Shown piece by piece: positions 35,301 to 44,097 of a stretch of DNA of 64,000 nt. The notes under the pieces were generated by a model, which was given only the letters and a program-made list of their open reading frames with translations, was not told the origin of the DNA and made no database searches. Source of the stretch: Abyssogena phaseoliformis symbiont OG214 (GTDB lineage: Bacteria > Pseudomonadota > Gammaproteobacteria > PS1 > Pseudothioglobaceae); assembly GCF_016592595.1 (NCBI RefSeq), contig NZ_AP012977.1, positions 186,001-250,000 on the forward strand, written 5' to 3'. Every line of letters begins with the position of its first letter. The stretch's first letter is position 1. The position numbers and the translations under genes were made by a program.

Positions 35301-36050
35301 GCCATCACTATTCCCAACAAGGCTGAGTGTGATATCTGTATCTGCATTCCAGTTATTACTATCATTTTTACTAAAAACAAAGCCTTTGTTATCACCACGC
35401 ATAGCATAAATAGTGTTATTTTCAATATCAAGCTCTAAAGAGCGACTGATAATATTAGCACTCCAGCCATGTCCTAGATTAAAGTTTGCCTGATATACCC
35501 CAGTGCCATCATCGGCTTTATAAGAGGCTATCTAAACTGTTGTAATAGCGCGTAAAACTTGGTATATGTTCAATACTTAAGTCAAAATCAACCTTAGTTT
35601 GATATTTATTACCACTAGTGTATCACAAGGATTGCCAGCAGGGCAGATAGGCTTACCTTTTTGTTTTTCAGTTTGCTTTTGATGTTGGCCTAAGTCTTTG
35701 TTAGAGCATTTATTTAATCTTGATGAATAAAAATAATCATCTGGGCAAGCTCTAGAATAGTTAGACGAAAAAAATTGTTGTATGTTACCTTTTTGATTAT
35801 TACTTGTTCCTCCTGTTCCTCTTAAACAGACAAGACTCATCCAAGCACCATCGGGAAATACAGTAAAACTCGATTTACAACTGGTACCAGCGACGGAACA
35901 ACCGTACACACCAGAATAACTAGAGGTAACACAAGAAACATAATGAGGTGTTTGAGAAAGTATATTGTCAACATAATCTGGAAGAGGAACGGAATAAGAA
36001 TTAAAAGAGAATAATCCTAATAACAAAAATGCAAAAAATCTGATTTTCAT
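32350..36050 (-). pseudogene. Secreted YD-repeat (Rhs-like) toxin protein, broken
   Basis: Reading leftward from ATG 36050: signal peptide (IRFFAFLLLGLFSFNSYS), a Cys-rich N-terminal part, CPAGNPCDT then NKYQTKVDFDLSIEHIPSFT and RYYNS, typical of the entry of Rhs shells. Then come dozens of YD repeats (YSYDALNHLTT, YTYDDLGNLN, YGYDANHNRLT, YQYDALGNVI) and the core YYYHNNHLGTPQALTDKDQ with LPGQYFDTE near the C-terminus, ending at 32350. More than ten frameshifts or stops. The core is split by an inserted gene (32587-32946). When intact it would exceed 1,100 residues. Such YD proteins are abundant in mussel symbionts. Confidence 0.85.
32587..32946 (-). CDS. Small secreted beta-sandwich-like protein inserted in the YD-repeat gene
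   Basis: The open frame reads a signal peptide (TLLSFSFLLFASLFSIAFAG), then ITIRDNATLKSLNNNPEKLK, NIVLPSGVDEGKKLTFEVKS and a tryptophan-rich end (TSWTFTQGVWTSDNVTY). The rhythm resembles the small beta-sandwich found in StcE/TagA-type secreted metalloprotease accessory domains, but the match is weak. No ATG lies at the front: TAA at 32947-32949 precedes Gln-Lys-Thr, so the start is probably mutated. It separates Rhs core halves ending RLVITKTNK and starting YYYHNNHLG, so it arrived by insertion or recombination. Confidence 0.5.
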   Translation of the reverse strand, partial: QKTLLSFSFLLFASLFSIAFAGITIRDNATLKSLNNNPEKLKDYINEHQHVHLKTRNGAWTKNIVLPSGVDEGKKLTFEVKSSWGVKLNDGIQTHNLKKGDKTSWTFTQGVWTSDNVTY

Positions 36051-36126
36051 AGTGCTTTAGTTGAATTGCTCTAGATCAACAATTTTTTATTTTAAGTTAA
36101 AAAAAATAGCATTTTATAGCAGCTTA

Positions 36127-36149
36127 TTGACAAGGTTCGACCTTGTCAA
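36127..36149. terminator. 10-bp hairpin after glutathione reductase
   Basis: TTGACAAGGT (36127-36136), TCG, then the exact complement (36140-36149). It lies between the end of the glutathione reductase gene (36157) and the YD-repeat gene, both read leftward. No T-run follows directly, so termination is plausible but not certain. Confidence 0.5.
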
Positions 36150-36156
36150 ATGATAA

Positions 36157-37488
36157 CTATCTTAAAGTTACTAATTCTTCGGCACTAGTCGGATGAATAG
36201 CAACAGTATCATCAAACTGCTTTTTAGTCGCCCCCATTTTGATGGCGACCGCAAATCCTTGCAACATTTCATCAGCACCGTGTCCCATAATATGACAGCC
36301 GACGACTTTTTCATCATCACCCACACAGACTAATTTAAGTGCTGTGGTGGTTTTGTGGTTAAGTAAAGCATCTGCCATTGGGGTGAATTCTGATTTGTAA
36401 ATTTTGACTTTATCAAATTCTTTATTGGCTTCAATCTCCGTGAGACCGATAGTGCCAATCGGTGGGTGTGAGAAAACCACAGTGGAAATGTTACTGCAAT
36501 CTAAATGCCTATCGGTCATATTGTTATACAGCCTATCAGATAATCTTCTGCCTGCTGCAATCGCCACAGGTGTGAGCGGTGTTCTGCCTGTGGCATCGCC
36601 GAGTGCAAAAATATTATCCACATTGGTCACTTGAAATTTATCTGTTGGAATAAAACCGTGCTGGTCAGACTTAACGCCAGTATTTTCTAAACCAAGGTGT
36701 TGCGTCATTGGGTCTCTACCAACTGCCCAAATGATTTGGTCAAAACCACTGAATTCACCGTGATTAGTAAATATCGTTTTATCGGCTGAAACTTCATCAA
36801 TCGTAGTGCTGTGATGAAGGGTAATACCGTGAGCGGTATAGTCTTTATCCAAGGCTTGTTGAATCATCGGGTCAAAACCACGCAATAAGGTATCGGCTCT
36901 GCCGAAAATCTCAACTTCGCTGCCGAGTGCATTCAATACGCCAGCTAGTTCAACGCCGATATAGCCACCACCGATAACCGCTACTTTTTTGGGTAATGCT
37001 TCTAATTCAAAAAAACCATCTGAAGTAATGCCATATTTGGCACCTTCAATATTCGGAATAGATGGCTCACCACCTGGAGAAAGCACGATATGGTCAGCGG
37101 TATATTCTTCACCATTGACAGACACCGTGTTTTTATCCACTAATTTGCCAAAGCCATGAATATAATCAATCCCTAATTTTTCTAAATAGCAGTCATACCA
37201 GTTGGTAATACCTTTGATATAGTTATCGCGCCCTTGTTTGAGTTTTTTCCATGAGAAATTTTTAACCTCAATATCAAAACCAAAGCCTTGGGCGCTGTTA
37301 ATCTGTGTTGCAGTATTGGCGGCAAACCACATCACTTTTTTAGGCACACAACCGACATTCACACAAGTGCCACCAATGGTTTTTACCTCAATGACTAAGC
37401 ATTTTTTGCCGTATTCACTGGCGCGTTCAACGGCTGAAAGACCACCGGAACCTGCACCAATTGCAATCATATCATAATTTTTTGTCAT
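36157..37488 (-). CDS. gor: Glutathione-disulfide reductase
   Basis: 443 residues from ATG 37488, which has GGAGAAAA before it; the frame extends 37 codons further up through a terminator and is not used. FAD motif [17 protein letters not shown], redox disulfide [18 protein letters not shown] motif [17 protein letters not shown] followed by Arg-containing [13 protein letters not shown] (NADPH preference), and the active-site His in [14 protein letters not shown]. It keeps glutathione reduced in the cytoplasm. With catalase and OxyR lost nearby, it may carry more of the peroxide defence. Confidence 0.93.
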   Translation of the reverse strand: MTKNYDMIAIGAGSGGLSAVERASEYGKKCLVIEVKTIGGTCVNVGCVPKKVMWFAANTATQINSAQGFGFDIEVKNFSWKKLKQGRDNYIKGITNWYDCYLEKLGIDYIHGFGKLVDKNTVSVNGEEYTADHIVLSPGGEPSIPNIEGAKYGITSDGFFELEALPKKVAVIGGGYIGVELAGVLNALGSEVEIFGRADTLLRGFDPMIQQALDKDYTAHGITLHHSTTIDEVSADKTIFTNHGEFSGFDQIIWAVGRDPMTQHLGLENTGVKSDQHGFIPTDKFQVTNVDNIFALGDATGRTPLTPVAIAAGRRLSDRLYNNMTDRHLDCSNISTVVFSHPPIGTIGLTEIEANKEFDKVKIYKSEFTPMADALLNHKTTTALKLVCVGDDEKVVGCHIMGHGADEMLQGFAVAIKMGATKKQFDDTVAIHPTSAEELVTLR

Positions 37489-37500
37489 TTTTTTTCTCCA

Positions 37501-37530
37501 ATAAATAAAAAGGGGCTCCGGCCCCTTAAT
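37501..37530 (-). terminator. Intrinsic terminator between ferritin-like gene and gor
   Basis: AAGGGGC (37510-37516), loop TCCG, GCCCCTT (37521-37527). On the minus strand the stem is followed by TTTTATTTAT, ending the ferritin-like transcript 17 bases after its stop. Confidence 0.8.
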
Positions 37531-37546
37531 CTCTAACCTGTTGGGT

Positions 37547-37828
37547 TTAGTGTGCAATCGGCTTGTCAGTAAAAAGACAGTCTTTGAGCTCTTTATCAAA
37601 AGCCTTATCCTTGCGTCTAATCCACTCTAGCACCATTACCGCATGTTCTTTTTCTTCATCACGATTATGTGCCAAAATTGCTGATAATTCGCTGTCTCGA
37701 CACGCGTCAATGCGCTGATTATACCAATCAATTGCCTCTAATTCCTCCATCAAAGACACAATTGCTTTGTGCATGTCCTTGGTTTCTTGTGTTAAATTTT
37801 CTTCTGCTTCGTAGCCTTCATTTGCCAT
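37547..37828 (-). CDS. Encapsulated-ferritin-like protein (EncFtn family)
   Basis: 93 residues, two helices. It matches the encapsulin cargo ferritin EncFtn: [20 protein letters not shown], with the iron-ligand Glu, then [18 protein letters not shown] with Glu and His, then [16 protein letters not shown]. EncFtn decamers oxidise Fe(II). In other bacteria the gene sits beside an encapsulin gene and carries a C-terminal loading peptide; neither is seen here. Located between gor and the broken catalase. Intact, with GGAGAAAA before ATG 37828. Confidence 0.82.
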   Translation of the reverse strand: MANEGYEAEENLTQETKDMHKAIVSLMEELEAIDWYNQRIDACRDSELSAILAHNRDEEKEHAVMVLEWIRRKDKAFDKELKDCLFTDKPIAH

Positions 37829-37864
37829 GATTTTCTCCTTGTAAATTTTTCATGATACTATTAA

Positions 37865-38080
37865 TTATATTTGCATAATCAACATCTGCTTTTTTAAATT
37901 GCACAAGCATTTGTTGCTGTGTTGGCTGGCTTGTGCTAAACCTTCAGCAATCGTAGTAGTTAATTGTGTTTTTTGTAATTCGTTCATCAGTTTAAATAGA
38001 TCACCTGCTTGTTGATAATAATCTTGCGCATCTATTGTATCAAAACGCTCTATCCAGGCATTTTCTTCTATGAGCATAGG
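37865..38080 (-). pseudogene. Catalase (clade 3), C-terminal remnant
   Basis: Only the last part of a heme catalase survives: RFDTIDAQDYYQQAGDLFKL, then MNELQKTQLTTTIAEGLAQA, corresponding to the QAGDLYRLM...xLIxNIAxxL segment near the end of KatA-type catalases. No heme-binding or N-terminal domain is found upstream; the next 110 bases are AT-rich and lead to the divergent oxyR remnant. The catalase was therefore mostly deleted. Loss of cytoplasmic H2O2 removal. Confidence 0.7.
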
Positions 38081-38190
38081 CAGTTTTCTGCAACTGTTGA
38101 TATTGGTGCTGGGGTGCTATTATTAATTTAATTATTAAGTAAAACGAATAATATTGATTATAATAATCGATAAAAACGATTATAAATATT

Positions 38191-38994
38191 ATGACACCTC
38201 TACTTAAGAACTTAAAATACCTATTAGCGCTTAAACAGTACCTGTATTTTTCCAAAGCAGCAAAAACCTGTTTTGTTAGTCAATCAACTTTAAGTGCAGG
38301 CATTAATAAATTAGAACAGGATTTAAATGTTAAGTTAGTTGAGAGAACCAATAAGTCTGTTTTATTCACTCTGTTGGGCGAAAAAGTTGCCAAATATGGC
38401 GAAAAAGTTATATTTTCAATGCAAGATTTGGTTGTTATTGCTAATTTAAGTTTTTTTGAATCTACCATCACCATTTCAGCCTATTTATTGCCAAACTTTG
38501 TCGCTAGAATCCCCTAAGCTTAAACTCATTATTATTGAAGATACCAGTCAAAATCTTTTACTGAAAGTTGAGCAATTAAAATTAGATTTTGCCATTTTTG
38601 CCTTTCCGTTTGAAGAAGAAATCAACATTATTCAAACCCCTATTTTAAAAGATGATTTGGTTTTGGTTAAACACAAGAATACGCAAAACAACGAATTGCT
38701 ATTATTAGAACAAGGGCATTGTCTGCGAAGCCATATTTTAGATAATAGCCATATTGATAAAACCAAAGTATCGTAATATGCTGTTTCAGCCTAGAAACCC
38801 TAGTAACCATGATTAATATGGAAATTGGCGTGAGTTTTTTACCAAAAATTGCTATAGATAGTGGTATTTTAGATAAATATCCAGCACTAGTTATTGACAA
38901 AAAACAAAAAAAATTATCTTGTCATATAGGTATTATTTATCGTAAAAACAACCCAAATCAAGAAAATATTTTAGCGTTAAGTTTATTTTTATAA
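38191..38994 (+). pseudogene. OxyR-like LysR-family regulator, broken
   Basis: N-terminal helix-turn-helix is intact: NLKYLLALKQYLYFSKAAKT, CFVSQSTLSAGINKLEQDLN, VKLVERTNKSVLFT, the OxyR pattern (xxxHFGRAAxxCxVSQPTLSxQIxKLE). Past a frameshift near 38510 the effector domain follows with LESPKLKLIIIEDTSQNLL, DLVLVKHKNT and the regulatory Cys in LLLLEQGHCLRSHIL. A TAA near 38774 breaks it again, and the end reads TMINMEIGVSFLPKIAID. Two breaks. Divergent from the catalase remnant, its classic target. Confidence 0.82.
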
Positions 38995-39001
38995 TCAAAC
39001 T

Positions 39002-39550
39002 CTAAAGATATTTATCAAGATGTTTAATATAGTCTTTTTCAATCCAATTGGTGTCACCTGCAATCACATTATCTGCATGAAAAGCCGGGACTTGGTTGCG
39101 AATGCTTAAATAATGGTTGGTCATTATTAGAAGTTGTAACAAGTCATCAATATGCGGAGCATTTTTTAGTACAAAGCCTTTACCCAAATCACTACTTTTC
39201 ATATTAGAAGTGGTTACAATCATAAATTTATCAGCTGGAACTTGACCGCCTTCGCCATATTCATCTGTGATAATAAATATTTTTTGATATGAAAGAACTT
39301 CGCCCAGTCATTTGATCATAGGTGTTGGCATATTAAACCACATAATTGGCGTAATATAAATAATCACATCTGTCTATAAGAGTTTATCAACTTCTCTATC
39401 TACATTCCAAGTATCTTTAGTCACATCTGAAACTTTAACTTTATGGCCTTTTTTGCTAAGATGATTATTAGTTAAATAACTTAAATAACCGTTTAGTTGT
39501 CCTTTGGCATCAAAAATTGAATAGCCTGCTGTTACTAGTAATATTTTCAT
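39002..39550 (-). pseudogene. MdaB/KefF-like NAD(P)H quinone reductase, broken
   Basis: Flavodoxin-like fold from ATG 39550 (GGGAGA before it): MKILLVTAGYSIFDAKGQLN, VKVSDVTKDTWNVDREVDKL, a TAG, then VIIYITPIMWFNMPTPMI, a TGA near 39309, then FIITDEYGEGGQVPADKF and HADNVIAGDTNWIEKDYIKH. The FYSPIWWxxxPxxxK-type motif identifies MdaB-like reductases. Two in-frame stops inactivate it; no frameshift is needed. Divergent from an HxlR remnant, a common pairing. Confidence 0.78.
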
Positions 39551-39645
39551 TTTATCTCCCATGAATTAGATAATAAAACCATGTTAGAATTAAAGTATAT
39601 TATTGTCAAGTAGGAACATAATTGGTATATAGTATCATTTAATAG

Positions 39646-39918
39646 ATGATAAAAAGCGTTTTTGGAGAGTTAAGAAAATTTATGCCAAATATTACACAAA
39701 GAATGCTTACCAAGCAATTAAGAGAACTTGAAAGTGATGACTTGATTCATCGAAAAGTATATAAAGTTGTACCACCTAAAGTCGAGTATAGCCTTACGGA
39801 ATAGGGAGAGTCACTTAAAAATACGATTTTATCGTTAGAAAAATGGGGTAAAAATTACCAAAAAACAAAAACAAAAACAAAAACAACTACAACCCAGCCT
39901 TTAAACTCGCTTCAATAA
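39646..39918 (+). pseudogene. HxlR-family regulator remnant
   Basis: The frame reads [20 protein letters not shown], then [20 protein letters not shown] and VEYSLTE, the core of the HxlR winged helix (FxELxRxxPGISxRMLTxxLRELExxG). A TAG near 39802 follows directly, with LEKWGKNYQK after it. The N-terminal third, with the sensing Cys and the first helices, is missing. Its end overlaps the 3' end of prfB. It is divergent from the mdaB remnant it probably controlled. Confidence 0.75.
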
Positions 39919-40981
39919 ATTGATCTAAATTACCGTCTAAAACATCTTGTGTATTAGAAGATTCAACACCAGTACGTAAATCTTTAATTCTTGATTGATC
40001 TAGTACATAAGAGCGAATCTGATGTCCCCAGCCAATGTCAGATTTAGTCTCTTCTAAACTTTGTTTTTCAGCATTACGCTTTTGCATTTCTAATTCATAA
40101 AGTTTAGATTTTAATTGCTTCATGGCTTGGTCTTTGTTGGTGTGTTGTGAGCGACCATCTTGGCATTGTACAACGGTGTTAGTGGACAAGTGAGTGATGC
40201 GTACGGCTGATTCAGTCTTATTAACGTGTTGGCCGCCTGCACCACTAGCACGATAAGTGTCAATGCGTAAATCCGATGGGTTGATATCAATGTCAATATC
40301 AGCATCTACTTCAGGGGATACAAATACAGAGCAAAATGAAGTATGGCGTTTACCATTGGCATTAAAGGGGGATTTTCTAACTAGGCGATGAATGCCAATT
40401 TCTGTGCGTAGCCAGCCAAATGCGTATTCGCCCTCAAAGTGAATAGTGGCAGATTTGATACCAGCCACTTCCCCTGCTGAGACCTCTATGAGTTTAACTT
40501 TAAAATTGTGTTTTTCACCCCAGCGTAAGTACATACGCAGCAACATCTCTGCCCAATCTTGGGCTTCTGTGCCGCCTGAGCCAGATTGAATGTCTAAATA
40601 AGCAGAGTTGGCATCTAAATCGCCACTAAACATGCGTTCAAATTCAAGTTTTTCAATGGCAAATTGGGCGACATCTAAATCATCAATGACGCCATTTGCT
40701 GTGTCTTCATCATTTTCTGCTTGAGCCATGTTTAACAACTCTTTCGCATCTTCTAAAATAGCATTCACCTGCTCAAAGGTTTGGCAAATTGATGTTAGTC
40801 TTGATTTTTCTTGCCCTAGGGCTTGTGCTTGGTTAGGGTTTGCCCAGATGTTTGGGTTCTCCATGTCCAATAAAACCTCTTCTAGGCAGGCTTGTTTTTC
40901 TTCTAAACTAATGTGTATTGATAGAGCAATTGTGCGTTGCTTTAAATCTTGGATTTTTTGATAAGTGGGTGAAAGTTCCAT
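39887..40981 (-). CDS. prfB: Peptide chain release factor 2
   Basis: 364 residues. Stop-codon recognition motif Ser-Pro-Phe in [15 protein letters not shown] (reads UAA/UGA) and peptidyl hydrolysis motif GGQ in [20 protein letters not shown]. The frame is continuous from ATG 40981 through [20 protein letters not shown], so the programmed +1 frameshift at an early UGA found in E. coli prfB is absent. The 3' end overlaps the HxlR remnant. It follows rpsO after a terminator. Confidence 0.96.
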   Translation of the reverse strand: MELSPTYQKIQDLKQRTIALSIHISLEEKQACLEEVLLDMENPNIWANPNQAQALGQEKSRLTSICQTFEQVNAILEDAKELLNMAQAENDEDTANGVIDDLDVAQFAIEKLEFERMFSGDLDANSAYLDIQSGSGGTEAQDWAEMLLRMYLRWGEKHNFKVKLIEVSAGEVAGIKSATIHFEGEYAFGWLRTEIGIHRLVRKSPFNANGKRHTSFCSVFVSPEVDADIDIDINPSDLRIDTYRASGAGGQHVNKTESAVRITHLSTNTVVQCQDGRSQHTNKDQAMKQLKSKLYELEMQKRNAEKQSLEETKSDIGWGHQIRSYVLDQSRIKDLRTGVESSNTQDVLDGNLDQFIEASLKAGL

Positions 40982-41000
40982 GGCATTATTTTAGGTGTAA

Positions 41001-41025
41001 AAAAAAGCCCCAAACGGGGCTTTTA
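41001..41025 (-). terminator. Intrinsic terminator after rpsO
   Basis: AAAAGCCCC (41003-41011), loop AAAC, GGGGCTTTT (41016-41024). On the minus strand it is followed by a run of T, so it ends the rpsO transcript 16 bases past the stop and before prfB. Confidence 0.85.
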
Positions 41026-41040
41026 TAAAAATGGGTTAAC

Positions 41041-41301
41041 TTATTTTCTAAGTCCTAGACGAGTAATCAAGTTTGAATAAGCAGTTGCATTAGTACCTCT
41101 AAGATAGGTTAGTAATTTCTTGCGCTGAGAAACTAAACGTAGTAGTCCTCTTCTTGAATGGTGGTCTTTTTTATGAGTTTTAAAATGCTCAGTTAGGTGT
41201 TTGATGCGAGCTGTTAATAAGGCAACTTGTACATTGGTTGAACCAGTATCACTAGTTTTGCTTTGATATTCTTTAATAATTGTTTGGGTATCAATCGACA
41301 T
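41041..41301 (-). CDS. rpsO: 30S ribosomal protein S15
   Basis: 86 residues from ATG 41301; the longer open frame to 41394 is not needed. Signature segments are [20 protein letters not shown] and [20 protein letters not shown], then [10 protein letters not shown]15 binds the central domain of 16S rRNA. The upstream gene is the acyltransferase at 41375. Confidence 0.97.
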   Translation of the reverse strand: MSIDTQTIIKEYQSKTSDTGSTNVQVALLTARIKHLTEHFKTHKKDHHSRRGLLRLVSQRKKLLTYLRGTNATAYSNLITRLGLRK

Positions 41302-41374
41302 AATAAACCTGTAATCAAAAATAATAAAAAAAGATGAATTATACGCTAATTGCTTTATTGTTCTTAAAAAGAAG

Positions 41375-42271
41375 TTAATAAAAAGATGGCTCATTATTTG
41401 GCCTGGTTTTAAAGCGTCTGTGAATCCATAAATATTGTTCTGGTGCTTTTAAAATTTGTTGTTGTAATATTTGGTTGGTTAGTTGTGTATTTTGTTGGGA
41501 TTTGTTATTAGGGTAACCCGCCAAAGCAGGAGAAAATTCTAGTATGTAAGTCGTGTGTTGACGAGTAAAGGATAAGGGAATAACGACCGTATTATCAATA
41601 CAGGCTAGTTTCTCTGTGGCTTTTATGGTGGCAGTTTGTATGTCAAAAAAAGGTGTAAATGTGCTGATTTTAGCACCTAAATCTTGGTCGTGCGTGTACC
41701 AAATAGGCAGGCCTGATTTTAGAGTTCGAATTAGAGTTTTTGTGTCTTTCGCCTTAATCATCAAACTACCATGTTGGGTGAATATTTTTTGCATTTGATT
41801 GTCAAATAAGGCGTTATTTTGTGGGCGGTAAACATCAGCAAAATCAAAGTTTTGTAATAGCATTCTGCCAGCAAGCATCATGGTTGTAAAATGTCCAACG
41901 AGTAAAATGATATTTTGTTGCTTATCTAAGGCATTTTGTAAAATCTCAGCGCCTTCAATGTGATAGCGTTGCTTGAGTCTTTTGTCGCTCAAATAAAAGC
42001 AATTTGATATTTCAAACAGTCCAATGCCTAGTGCTTCAAAATGTTGTTTAACTAAATGAGTTACTTGAACTTTGTTTTTATTAGGAAAGCATTTAGAGAT
42101 ATTCACAAAAGCAATTTTCCTGAATCTGCTTAATAGTGGATATAGTATTCTGCCTATTATTTTGCCCATCATTAACTGGATTTTAAGCGGTAACTTAGCG
42201 CTTAGTTTCATCAAGCCAATTAAAGTCCAAGTGGGTATAAATCTAGGATGATAGAACTTTGTTTTTGCCAT
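41375..42271 (-). CDS. LpxL/HtrB-family lipid A acyltransferase lacking the catalytic Glu
   Basis: 298 residues of the LPLAT family: membrane-anchored N-terminus ([20 protein letters not shown]), [19 protein letters not shown], the [18 protein letters not shown] substrate motif, and [18 protein letters not shown]. It would add a secondary acyl chain to lipid A on the inner membrane. LpxL enzymes use HxxxxE (E. coli VHFLTLE); here the His is present but the fifth residue after it is Met (ATG codon), so the dyad is incomplete. Either another acid substitutes or the enzyme is inactive. The rest is well kept. Confidence 0.83.
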   Translation of the reverse strand: MAKTKFYHPRFIPTWTLIGLMKLSAKLPLKIQLMMGKIIGRILYPLLSRFRKIAFVNISKCFPNKNKVQVTHLVKQHFEALGIGLFEISNCFYLSDKRLKQRYHIEGAEILQNALDKQQNIILLVGHFTTMMLAGRMLLQNFDFADVYRPQNNALFDNQMQKIFTQHGSLMIKAKDTKTLIRTLKSGLPIWYTHDQDLGAKISTFTPFFDIQTATIKATEKLACIDNTVVIPLSFTRQHTTYILEFSPALAGYPNNKSQQNTQLTNQILQQQILKAPEQYLWIHRRFKTRPNNEPSFY

Positions 42272-42312
42272 TAAAATATAATTTTAAATGTCTTAAATAT
42301 TGATTATAGAAA

Positions 42313-44097
42313 ATGCCGTTTGTTAATACAGATTTTAAAGATGATTTACCTAACCGTGTAGATATTGTTGACATAATTAATCGGCGTGTGTCACTTAAAA
42401 AGGCAGGCAAAGAGTACAAAGCATGTTGTCCATTTCATCATGAAAAAACCCCATCATTTAGCGTTTCAGCCGAAAAACAAGTGTATATATGTTTTGGTTG
42501 TGGAGAGGGCGGTGGTGTAATTAACTTTGTTATGAAGTTTGATAACTTAGGCTTAGTTGAGGCGATAGAGACCATTGCCGGCGAATCAGGAATCAGTGTG
42601 GTATATGATGAGAATACCAAGCCTGTAGATTCAAGATTAGCTCGTTATCGAGATTTAATGCAACGAGTTGGTCAGTTTTATATTCAGCAATTAAAACAAT
42701 CTCCTGCAAAAGACAAAGCGGTTAATTACGCTAAAAATAGAGACATTAGCGGCGAAATTGCCAAACGTTTTGAACTGGGTTTTGCACCACCTAGTAGCAA
42801 CTTACTATCTGAATTTGAAAAAAATGATCAAAATATTGCCGATTTAAAAGCGATGGGATTGTTGGGTGATGACCAATATCGTTCAGGGCAATATTACGAT
42901 TTTTTTAAAGACCGCCTTATGTTTCCCATTCACAATGCCAAAGGCAATATTATTGCCTTTGGCGGTCGGGCGTTTGATAATAATGCCAAGGCAAAATATT
43001 TAAATTCACCTGAAACGCCTATTTTTTCAAAATCAAAAGAGCTTTATGGCTTGTATCATGCGCGTAAATATTCACGCTCGATTGATTATATTTTGGTAGT
43101 AGAAGGTTATATGGATGTGGTTGCTCTTCATCAAGCAGGCATATCACAAGTGGTTGCTGCGTTAGGCACAGCAACTACAATAGAGCATTTAAATATTTTA
43201 TCGCGCACAACAAACACCATTATTTTTTGTTTTGATGGCGATAAGGCAGGAAAAAAAGCCGCTTGGCAGGCGTTAAATATTACTTTGCCAGTAATTAAAG
43301 CTGGCATGATTGTTAAATTTTTATTTTTGCCAGATGGCGAAGACCCAGATACTTTGGTTAAAAAAGAACCGAGCAAAGTATTTGTAAAACGTGTTGAAAA
43401 TGCACAACTCTTGAGTCAATTTTTATTTAGCCATATCAAGGCAGAGGTAGATTTTGGCACGATTGAAGGTAAAACTTTATTTTTAGAAAAAGTATCGGCG
43501 TTACTGGGAAAAATAAATTATGAAACTTACCAGCAACAGCTATTAGAAGGGTTAGCAGACGAAGTCAAGCAAAGTGTTGAACAGGTTAAATCCATATTAG
43601 ATCGGCAAGATGCACCCGCTCAAACTAATACATTTGATATGCCGCCAAATTATGAAGAGCCGCCCATGGCTGATTTTTATGATAGTGATGAAAATTATCA
43701 AGCATTAACACCAATACCCACCAAGAGTAGTAATTCATTAATTGATCAAATGATTGGCTTGTTACTAAACCATCCTTCTATGGTTGATGAAACGATAGAA
43801 CTCAGGGTGAGAGAAATTAATGATGCAGATGTGTTGCAAGAGTTGGCTAATTCGGCTTTGTTACAAGAGGATATTGCTTTGGAGGGTATGATAGAGCCAT
43901 TCCCTCAGAAAAAACAACAATTGCTTAATCTATACAATAAGAAAAAAGTATTAAAAAATTACGACTATAAGGGTGAATTTTTGGATGCTTTGTTAAAGAT
44001 TGAAGAAAAACAAAAACAAGAAAGTGCTTTATTAATTACAAATGAAGCAGAATATACAAAAAGTTTACAGGCAAGAAAAGGCAAACTCAAGAGTTAG
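42313..44097 (+). CDS. dnaG: DNA primase
   Basis: 594 residues. CHC2 zinc-binding domain: YKACCPFHHEKTPSFSVS and YICFGCGEGGGVINFV. Then the RNA-polymerase core (IAFGGRAFDNNAKAKYLNSP) and Toprim motifs (LVVEGYMDVVALHQAG, ALGTATTIEHL, IIFCFDGDKAGKKAA). The C-terminal DnaB-binding part is helical. It makes replication primers. The usual rpsU-dnaG-rpoD neighbours are not here; it converges with ftsI, sharing four bases at the stops. Confidence 0.96.
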   Translation: MPFVNTDFKDDLPNRVDIVDIINRRVSLKKAGKEYKACCPFHHEKTPSFSVSAEKQVYICFGCGEGGGVINFVMKFDNLGLVEAIETIAGESGISVVYDENTKPVDSRLARYRDLMQRVGQFYIQQLKQSPAKDKAVNYAKNRDISGEIAKRFELGFAPPSSNLLSEFEKNDQNIADLKAMGLLGDDQYRSGQYYDFFKDRLMFPIHNAKGNIIAFGGRAFDNNAKAKYLNSPETPIFSKSKELYGLYHARKYSRSIDYILVVEGYMDVVALHQAGISQVVAALGTATTIEHLNILSRTTNTIIFCFDGDKAGKKAAWQALNITLPVIKAGMIVKFLFLPDGEDPDTLVKKEPSKVFVKRVENAQLLSQFLFSHIKAEVDFGTIEGKTLFLEKVSALLGKINYETYQQQLLEGLADEVKQSVEQVKSILDRQDAPAQTNTFDMPPNYEEPPMADFYDSDENYQALTPIPTKSSNSLIDQMIGLLLNHPSMVDETIELRVREINDADVLQELANSALLQEDIALEGMIEPFPQKKQQLLNLYNKKKVLKNYDYKGEFLDALLKIEEKQKQESALLITNEAEYTKSLQARKGKLKS

